A stretch of DNA of 12,033 nt. Origin: DAONLM01 sp035406685. GTDB taxonomy: Bacteria > Spirochaetota > GWE2-31-10 > MWDO01. This document shows positions 6,765-12,033 of this stretch, piece by piece (position 1 is the stretch's first letter; the number at the start of each line of letters is the position of its first letter). Under the pieces are notes generated by a model, which was not told where the DNA came from, did no database searches, and saw only the letters and a list, made by a program, of their open reading frames with translations. Location: contig DAONLM010000086.1 of NCBI GenBank assembly GCA_035406685.1, positions 1 to 12,033 on the forward strand, given 5' to 3'. The position numbers and the translations under genes are program-made.

Positions 6765-7697
6765 TTACTTAAATAATTTTTCTCTATATTCTTCAGCTTT
6801 TATATGAAGTTTCTCTATCTCTTCCATAATTCTATCAACAATAAACTGTTTTACATATTCCTTATTTTCTCTATCTATTTTATTTTTATTAAGCTCATCC
6901 TCAATGAATTTTTTTGTCTCCATTACCTCACCAAAATTAAAAACAATAATATCTCTATATACTGGTTCTCTTGTCATATCCTCATGCTCTCTTGGGGGCA
7001 TGTTATTGCCATTTATAGAACAACAACAAAAATAGTCAAAAGAATTAAGATAACTTGTTGTCTCCTTTATTCCTCTTTTCGTATCTGGATTCCATGGTCG
7101 ATATCTTGTACCTGCTGGATACAGAACAAAAATATACCCTTTACTTTTTAACTCCATAATCTTTCTTGTTGACTTTAAGTTAATTTTTTTAGATAATTCT
7201 ATCTCTTCTTTGTATTTATCCTCTTCCTGTAGCATCTTCTCAATACTTCTTATGGGAACAATAACTATTCTTGTAAACATCTCTGTAAATAGTTTAACGA
7301 GTGGAGTCTCATTCAATTTTACCCCAGCAATAAAAATAAATTTCTCAAATATCTCTTTTAATCTATTATCTGGATGATCATAAAATCTTGCAAAAAGGCT
7401 CGGAACATCAAGATTTGAAACATGTTCAGAAAGAATTATGCAAGATTTTCCAGACATTACTAATTCATATAACTTAATTATATTTTCCACACCTAATATA
7501 GTGCTCCCTTCAAGATGAGCATATTTCATTGTTTCAAGAAGGATATCCCTATTAGCAGTATGTGCTGGCTGAAACACATTATCCGTAGTAATCTTACTAT
7601 CCTCATGCATTTTAGACTTATGCATCATCTTTTTTGCCTGCTCAAAAAAATATAGGGTCATATCATTTTCTTTATTGTGTAATTTATGATTATCCAT
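6765..7697 (-). CDS. PlsC-like 1-acyl-glycerol-3-phosphate acyltransferase family protein
   Basis: The 310-residue protein carries the acyltransferase HX4D motif as SEHVSNLDVPS (H92, D97), a block like motif II (RIVIVPIRS, 143-151), and YPAGTRYRPW (193-202) at the place of motif III (usually PEGTR). The family transfers acyl chains to lysophosphatidate in phospholipid synthesis at the membrane. In this protein the glutamate of motif III is alanine. There is no strong hydrophobic span, so it is probably a peripheral membrane protein. The C-terminus is charged and helical. GGAG lies six bases before the ATG, and the gene has its own promoter, so it is likely separate from xerD 162 bases upstream. 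The exact acceptor is not certain. Confidence 0.82.
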   Translation of the reverse strand: MDNHKLHNKENDMTLYFFEQAKKMMHKSKMHEDSKITTDNVFQPAHTANRDILLETMKYAHLEGSTILGVENIIKLYELVMSGKSCIILSEHVSNLDVPSLFARFYDHPDNRLKEIFEKFIFIAGVKLNETPLVKLFTEMFTRIVIVPIRSIEKMLQEEDKYKEEIELSKKINLKSTRKIMELKSKGYIFVLYPAGTRYRPWNPDTKRGIKETTSYLNSFDYFCCCSINGNNMPPREHEDMTREPVYRDIIVFNFGEVMETKKFIEDELNKNKIDRENKEYVKQFIVDRIMEEIEKLHIKAEEYREKLFK

Positions 7698-7726
7698 ATA
7701 ATCTCCACTATTTAATATATGTTTTT

Positions 7727-7755
7727 ATTGTATAAAATTTTTTAAAAAATTTCAA
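7727..7755 (-). promoter_or_regulatory. Promoter of the acyltransferase gene
   Basis: TTGAAA (7755-7750) and TACAAT (7732-7727), each one base from consensus, are 17 bp apart on the minus strand. The start site would be near 7720, about 22 nt before the ATG. Confidence 0.62.
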
Positions 7756-7859
7756 TCTTTGAATTAAAATTTTTTGCAATATAGATTAAATTTAATACGA
7801 CAATTGTCTAATAAATAATAAAATTATAAAACAACCATTAATTAAAATAAAAAAAGTGA

Positions 7860-8762
7860 CTATTTATGGCTATGAAATTTTTTATAAGCCTCTTTTAAAT
7901 GTTGTAAATCAAGATGTGTATATATTTCTGTTGTTGTAATACTTTTATGTCCTAAAAGCATTTGAACTGATCTTATATCTGCACCATTCTGAATAAGATG
8001 AGTAGCAAAACTATGCCTTAATGTATGAACCGAAAAATGTTTCTCTATGCCACATAATTTAGCATGAATAACAAGATTCTTCCATACACCTTTTCTTGTA
8101 ATTCTATCCCCTCTAAAATTAAGGAAAAGAGCCTCTATGTTTTTATTCTTTTTTTCAAGAAATGGTCTTGAATTTTTAAGATAAAAATTTATCTCATCGA
8201 GTGCTCTCTCACCAATTGGGACATATCTCTCTTTACTCCCCTTCCCTATTACCCTTATCACTCTTTCCTTTGGATAAATAGAACTTAAATCTAAAAGACA
8301 TAATTCAGAAACACGCAACCCACAAGAGTATATTAATTCAAATATTGCCCTATCTCTTATACCTTCTGGCTTTGTTATATCGAAAGAAGCAATAAATTTC
8401 TCTATCTCCTCAACAGTCAAATATTCTGGCATCTTTCTTGAAATTTTTGGCCGGGTTATCAAATAAGTTGGATTCTCATCAATAACCTCTTCTAATTTTA
8501 AAAATTTAAAGAATAGAGAAATTGAAGATAATTTTCTTGCAATGGAGCGAGTGGATATTTCTTTATTATAGAGATATATAATATAATTATCTATGTTATC
8601 AAGGGTAAAATATTCTTTTACATTGGTCACATCTAAATCTTTGAGATAGTCATAAAATTGTAAAATATCTTCATAATAGGCATAATTTGTATTATCTGAA
8701 AGTTTCTTCTCAGAGACAATATAATCTTTAAATCTAAAAACAAGCAATTTTAAATCTTCCAT
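7860..8762 (-). CDS. xerD: Tyrosine recombinase, XerD/XerC type
   Basis: Xer recombinases resolve chromosome dimers at dif. The 300-residue length and two-domain layout fit: an N-terminal SAM-like core-binding domain (about 5-90, with NTNYAYYEDILQFYDYL) and a C-terminal catalytic domain. All six catalytic residues are present: R150 (CGLRVSEL), K174 (GKGSKERYVP), H246 and R249 (HTLRHSFATHL), H272 (LLGHKSITTT) and the nucleophile Y281 (IYTHL). The VQMLLGH motif leans towards XerD rather than XerC. The start is an ATG preceded by a purine-rich AAGAAAG. No phage genes are adjacent and full length suggests the housekeeping enzyme, but a related integrase cannot be fully excluded. No convincing dif site was found nearby. 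Confidence 0.92.
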   Translation of the reverse strand: MEDLKLLVFRFKDYIVSEKKLSDNTNYAYYEDILQFYDYLKDLDVTNVKEYFTLDNIDNYIIYLYNKEISTRSIARKLSSISLFFKFLKLEEVIDENPTYLITRPKISRKMPEYLTVEEIEKFIASFDITKPEGIRDRAIFELIYSCGLRVSELCLLDLSSIYPKERVIRVIGKGSKERYVPIGERALDEINFYLKNSRPFLEKKNKNIEALFLNFRGDRITRKGVWKNLVIHAKLCGIEKHFSVHTLRHSFATHLIQNGADIRSVQMLLGHKSITTTEIYTHLDLQHLKEAYKKFHSHK

Positions 8763-8770
8763 CTTCTTTC

Positions 8771-8799
8771 TTAATATAAAAATAAAACTATTTTGTCAA
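8771..8799 (-). promoter_or_regulatory. Promoter of xerD
   Basis: A perfect TTGACA (8799-8794) is followed after 17 bp by TATTAA (8776-8771) on the minus strand. The -10 box is four-sixths consensus. The start site would be only a few bases before the ATG at 8762, so the leader is very short. Confidence 0.58.
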
Positions 8800-8869
8800 A
8801 AAATTAAATTATTTTTATTTATCGGATGATATTTTATTTTTTAAAAAAATAATACAAAAATTTTTGCTA

Positions 8870-8898
8870 TTGCCAAAAATAGTAAATTAAAGTATATT
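8870..8898 (+). promoter_or_regulatory. Candidate promoter of the 847-residue protein gene
   Basis: TTGCCA (8870-8875) and TATATT (8893-8898) are separated by 17 bp. A perfect TATAAT at 8928-8933 is an alternative -10 but lacks a good -35 box. The first choice gives a leader of about 78 nt. Confidence 0.5.
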
Positions 8899-8930
8899 TT
8901 AAATTATGATATACCGAAAATTTTTTATAT

Positions 8931-8952
8931 AATTTAATATTAATTTAATATT
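8931..8952. repeat. Tandem 11-bp repeat in the leader region
   Basis: AATTTAATATT is repeated exactly, head to tail, at 8931-8941 and 8942-8952. It lies between the candidate promoter and the ribosome site of the 847-residue gene. It could be an operator, but in DNA this AT-rich it may be chance. Confidence 0.6.
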
Positions 8953-8982
8953 TTCACAATTTTTAGCAAGGGGGATATCAAC

Positions 8983-11526
8983 TTGGATAATAAAAGAGTT
9001 TTTCAAATTGATCAGGAGTGTTTTATAATATATGCTGAGGATCTATCGAGTCCAAAGGAGAGATTCTTAAGAATAGGGAATTCCCCCTTTTTAAAAGAAT
9101 TTGGAGAAGGGCTTACATTTCTTACACTTCTTACACCGCTTTATCCTGGCAATCCTTTTAGAGAAAAAGAAATTTTTAGACCCGGAATTGATAGGAGAAT
9201 AATAGGCTTAAAGTCTTATGTGGATGATTTTGTTAATTTTTTAAAAAATAGTAACATTGATATATCAAGAGTAAAAGTTAGTTATGCTGAATATGGTGAG
9301 ACAAAAAATAAAAAAGTTACAGAAAAGGATTTTATTAAGAATCTAAAATCAAACAAAAAGAAACATTCTTTTGCATCATTCTATCTTGATGGTAATATTA
9401 GAATTTTTAATAAAGATGAACTTTTTTTTGACTTAAAGGAGAGTTTAAAAAAGAGCTTTGATGAAAGAAAAGAACTCGAAATTCTAAGTAATTTTTTTCT
9501 AAATTATTACAAAAATATTTATGAAAAATCAGGGATAATTCACTCAAATAAATCACTCTTTATATTCTCAAAAAATAATATAGCATGCCTAACAGATACA
9601 GTAGAATGGATAAAGGATGCAATAAGAGTCGGAATAGATCCAGAAAGAATAGATTTTTTATATTTAACAGAGAATATAGAACCTGATTCTTTATGGATAA
9701 AAGCATTCTTAAAAAAATGGGGGAATAAAAAGAAAATAAAACTTGTATTAAGAGAAAATAATCCTAACTGGCTTAATTTATTATCAAATGATATTGTTAT
9801 TCCAGTATATCCAGAAAAGGATTCAATAAAAATAGATATAGGTGATATAAAACTTTTTTTTCAAAATAAAAGAGGATATATTCTTTATAAAAATTTTAAG
9901 TTTAAATTTGAAGCAGAAAAGGATTTTTTAAATAAAGACAGGACAATAGATGCGGAATTTTTATTACATAATAGAAAAGTCGAGTTTAAAATATCAATTG
10001 ATTCAATTCAGAATAATAGTCTAACTTTATATAGTTTTAATCCATTGATTTTTGATGATATTGAAGAGAATAATGAGACAATAAAAAACTTTTTTGCCCC
10101 AATTATTAAAGAGATACCAATTAAGATAAAGAATCAGATATTTAATAATGATTCAGAATATAGTAGTGACTATTTTCCACCTTTTGAATGGGACAATTCT
10201 TTTTATACAAAACTATTTTTAGATACAGTAAGAAGAGCAAAGTATGAAAATAAAGATCTATCAAAATTTACTCTTGATAGAATAAGAAATAGTTTAAAGA
10301 GTTTTAATGGTAGTGAGATAAATAATAATCAATTTATTATTGAACAAAATCTCTATTTTTGTAAAAAGGAAGGTATTGTTAAAATATATTATACTCTTTT
10401 AAGTAAAAATATGATTGAAATAAATGAAAATCCATTTACTATTTTTCAAAAAGAGAAAGATATTGATCAATGGAATAGCCTATTTTTTGATTTTAATTCA
10501 AAGATTGATAAAATTTATGATAGAAATAATCCGGATGTTCAACTTATAAAAAATAGATTTGAAGAGATAAAAAGATTGAAAGAATTTTTTCTTCAGGAAA
10601 GAAAAGAATTGATGGAATTTATAAACATAATGGAAACAGAAGAAAAACTAAAAATGGAAAAGGATTCTAAAATTAGAGAAGAAAAATTAAAAACATTATT
10701 AGAGACAAAAGAGAAAATCTTAAACAAAAATTTTCAAAAACAAGAGGAGATAAAAGTAAAAGAAGAAAATAAATATGATGATAAAAGTAATTTAAAAGAA
10801 GAAAGTATAGATTTTAATAAAGAATTAAACGATGATTTTAATGCAAAGGAAATTCTTTTAGAAAAATCAAATAAAAAATATAACTTTAATAAATATTCTA
10901 ACACCATAAATCTATCCAAAATCCTGTTTATTGCTCTTTTTGTAATTATGGGGATATCTTTAGCAATAATGACTATATTTTTTATAATTTATTATCCCAA
11001 AATTAATGAATATTTTAAGACTAAGCCTCAAAAAGATTATTTCAACAAAATGAAAGAAAAATTTGATGAGAAAAAAGATAAACCAAATAAAGTTAGTTAT
11101 TACTATAGATTTTATATGACTGTTGTTGATAATCTTCATTTAACTAATCTTATTGCTGTCTCTAATGGGTATCATAGAATTGCCTATCCATTTGAAAAAA
11201 AATATCTTACTGGCAAGGATCCAGACTGGATATATCCTGGAAATATCTTAATTATGCCAGATAAAACAAAAATAGTTGTAAAAGATGGGGATACGATGTG
11301 GAGTATATGTGAGAATTATCTTATAAATGAAATAAATAAGCATGAGATAGAGGTAAGAAATTTGATAGAAGGGACAAAAACATCTAAGATCACCATTGAT
11401 GAGGCAAAAAAAAGATTTAAAGAAATAAAAGAAGAAAGTCATTCAGAAATGGTAAGAGATTTTATGGATAAACTTCTTACTGAAAAGGATTATACTGGCT
11501 GGGAGCCAGAACCAGAAAAGAAATAA
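8983..11526 (+). CDS. Large single-span membrane protein with a periplasmic LysM-like domain, function unknown
   Basis: I do not recognise the first 520 residues of this 847-residue protein; they are soluble-looking, rich in Lys, Asn, Ile and Phe, with no signal peptide. Residues about 520-640 are highly charged (KE-rich) and probably helical or coiled coil. One membrane span runs about 647-671, preceded by lysines, so the N-terminus should be cytoplasmic and the tail periplasmic. The tail has a LysM-like segment: DNLHLTNLIAVSNGY, then DPDWIYPGNILIMP (746-759), then a second start KDGDTMWSICENYL (767-780). LysM domains bind peptidoglycan. Translation starts at TTG with AAGGGGG nine bases upstream and no better in-frame start. 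The gene is divergent from xerD. It may link a cytoplasmic process to the cell wall, but that is inference. Confidence 0.82.
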   Translation: MDNKRVFQIDQECFIIYAEDLSSPKERFLRIGNSPFLKEFGEGLTFLTLLTPLYPGNPFREKEIFRPGIDRRIIGLKSYVDDFVNFLKNSNIDISRVKVSYAEYGETKNKKVTEKDFIKNLKSNKKKHSFASFYLDGNIRIFNKDELFFDLKESLKKSFDERKELEILSNFFLNYYKNIYEKSGIIHSNKSLFIFSKNNIACLTDTVEWIKDAIRVGIDPERIDFLYLTENIEPDSLWIKAFLKKWGNKKKIKLVLRENNPNWLNLLSNDIVIPVYPEKDSIKIDIGDIKLFFQNKRGYILYKNFKFKFEAEKDFLNKDRTIDAEFLLHNRKVEFKISIDSIQNNSLTLYSFNPLIFDDIEENNETIKNFFAPIIKEIPIKIKNQIFNNDSEYSSDYFPPFEWDNSFYTKLFLDTVRRAKYENKDLSKFTLDRIRNSLKSFNGSEINNNQFIIEQNLYFCKKEGIVKIYYTLLSKNMIEINENPFTIFQKEKDIDQWNSLFFDFNSKIDKIYDRNNPDVQLIKNRFEEIKRLKEFFLQERKELMEFINIMETEEKLKMEKDSKIREEKLKTLLETKEKILNKNFQKQEEIKVKEENKYDDKSNLKEESIDFNKELNDDFNAKEILLEKSNKKYNFNKYSNTINLSKILFIALFVIMGISLAIMTIFFIIYYPKINEYFKTKPQKDYFNKMKEKFDEKKDKPNKVSYYYRFYMTVVDNLHLTNLIAVSNGYHRIAYPFEKKYLTGKDPDWIYPGNILIMPDKTKIVVKDGDTMWSICENYLINEINKHEIEVRNLIEGTKTSKITIDEAKKRFKEIKEESHSEMVRDFMDKLLTEKDYTGWEPEPEKK

Positions 11527-11657
11527 ATAAGAAAGCTAATTTTGACTTTTATTTAGAAACTACAGAAAATTGGCGAGATTTTATCTTTAGAAAATTTAAA
11601 AGGATAGACTTATCCATAGATTGATTTTATTTTAGAGAAATATTAACAAAAATTCAT

Positions 11658-11762
11658 AATCGCTGAAAATGATTAAAATAATATTTCTTCTTATTCTTTC
11701 CAGTATGGATGCTTGAAATAATTCCAGCAAAAATACTGGAATAACTTTATTTTTCAGCGATT
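11658..11762. repeat. Nested inverted repeat of about 105 bp
   Basis: The outer arms AATCGCTGAAAA (11658-11669) and TTTTCAGCGATT (11751-11762) are a perfect 12-bp inverted repeat. Inside, TTCCAGTAT (11698-11706) pairs with ATACTGGAA (11733-11741). A competing partner, ATTCCAG (11721-11727), pairs with CTGGAAT (11736-11742). The element could be a structured RNA, a small non-autonomous mobile element or a recombination site. No T-run follows it on either strand, so a simple terminator is unlikely. Confidence 0.7.
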
Positions 11763-11833
11763 TTAAAAAAGCGCCAAAAAAATTAAAAAATTTTGTCTTA
11801 AAATAAGATTGGCTGCATAAGGGTACGATTTTA

Positions 11834-11980
11834 TTTTTAGGCAGATAATAAAGATAGAATTAGCCTAAGATAAATTTTGAGTAAAAAATATAGAATGACA
11901 AAATTTTAGGCATATTACTAATTTTATAAGAATTTTATCTCTTTCAGGCAAAATTTTAGATTAAATTTGAGTAAAAAATA
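11834..11980. repeat. Diverged repeats with TTAGGC and TTTGAGTAAAAAATA motifs
   Basis: The 15-mer TTTGAGTAAAAAATA occurs at 11876-11890 and 11966-11980, offset by 90 bp. TTAGGC occurs at 11837-11842 and 11906-11911, and its complement GCCTAA lies between them at 11863-11868, allowing alternative hairpins. The surrounding sequence is similar but not identical, which suggests old duplicated units. Confidence 0.6.
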
Positions 11981-12033
11981 GTCGTTATGTTCGTTCGAGA
12001 CTGGGATATCTGGGGAACCAATCTTCACCACCA
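11981..12033. other. G+C-rich edge segment of unknown nature
   Basis: Base composition changes sharply here, to about half G+C against an AT-rich background. Read on the minus strand it begins TGGTGGTGAAG and contains ATCCCAGTCTCGAAC, which loosely resembles the 5' half of a 5S rRNA. The 3' half that should follow is absent. An open frame from 11987 runs off the edge but has no ribosome site. It could be a truncated RNA gene, the start of another element, or an assembly junction. Confidence 0.3.

Larger units (their letters stand above)
11527..12033. other. Non-coding region downstream of the LysM-like gene
   Basis: No ORF with a ribosome site or family resemblance is visible in these 507 bases. 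No clear hairpin-plus-T-run terminator for the upstream gene was found. The first 130 bases are plain AT-rich sequence. The rest holds a nested inverted repeat, diverged direct repeats and a G+C-rich edge, listed separately. Confidence 0.6.

Noticed and set aside
6804..7151. Plus-strand 115-residue open frame rich in Ile, Phe and Cys
   Set aside because: It is antisense to the acyltransferase gene, and its composition follows from reverse-reading AT-rich coding sequence.
7799..7808. Palindrome GACAATTGTC near xerD as a dif or operator site
   Set aside because: The palindrome does not extend beyond 10 bp and does not match the XerC/XerD arm pattern of known dif sites.
10734..11442. Two short minus-strand open frames
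   Set aside because: Both are antisense to the 847-residue gene, with no ribosome site or recognisable domain.
11669..11716. 15-residue hydrophobic open frame inside the inverted repeat
   Set aside because: It is very short, lacks a ribosome site, and the region is better explained by its repeat structure.
11985..12033. tRNA gene ending in CCA at the right edge
   Set aside because: The TTCGAGA that could be a T-loop is not flanked by complementary stem bases, and no acceptor stem or D-arm can be drawn.
11527..12033. CRISPR array or integron attC array
   Set aside because: Repeats are few, diverged and irregularly spaced, and no cas or integron integrase gene is present; the inverted repeat lacks the RYYYAAC/GTTRRRY ends of attC.

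Overview
The window is strongly AT-rich bacterial DNA (roughly a quarter G+C by eye) and almost certainly comes from a spirochaete. The best evidence is a pair of adjacent genes for FlaA-type periplasmic flagellar sheath proteins (4756-6577), a family largely confined to spirochaetes. A large membrane protein with a LysM-like domain of spirochaete style (8983-11526) supports this. I cannot fix the genus. The low G+C would suit a Brachyspira- or Brevinematia-like lineage, but this is inference.

Layout, left to right. Positions 1-165 hold a repeated 11-bp motif that looks like the end of an insertion sequence, then a good sigma-70 promoter driving smpB (166-630, +), the tmRNA partner for ribosome rescue. 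Everything from 632 to 8762 is on the minus strand and is transcribed right to left. In transcription order: xerD-type recombinase (8762-7860); a PlsC-like acyltransferase (7697-6765); the flaA2-flaA1 operon (6577-4756), ending in a rho-independent terminator; a three-gene unit of a membrane-anchored substrate-binding/OmpA fusion, a ComFB-family protein and a long-form PurM (4585-1404); and a TIM-barrel isomerase-like gene with its own, apparently leaderless, promoter (1351-632). Divergent from xerD on the plus strand is an 847-residue protein of unknown function: a large cytoplasmic part, a charged helical linker, one membrane span and a periplasmic LysM-like tail.

The last 507 bases (11527-12033) have no convincing gene. 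They contain a nested inverted repeat, a diverged direct repeat with a 90-bp offset, and an abrupt G+C-rich stretch at the window edge.

Several genes concern the cell envelope: flagellar sheath proteins, an OmpA-like and a LysM-like peptidoglycan-binding protein, and phospholipid acylation. The rest are housekeeping (smpB, purM, xerD). Promoters are unusually legible. Most carry near-perfect TTGACA and TATAAT boxes separated by exactly 17 bp. No complete novel defence or mobile system is visible. The least explained items are the 847-residue protein, the solute-binding/OmpA fusion with its ComFB neighbour, and the structured non-coding right end.
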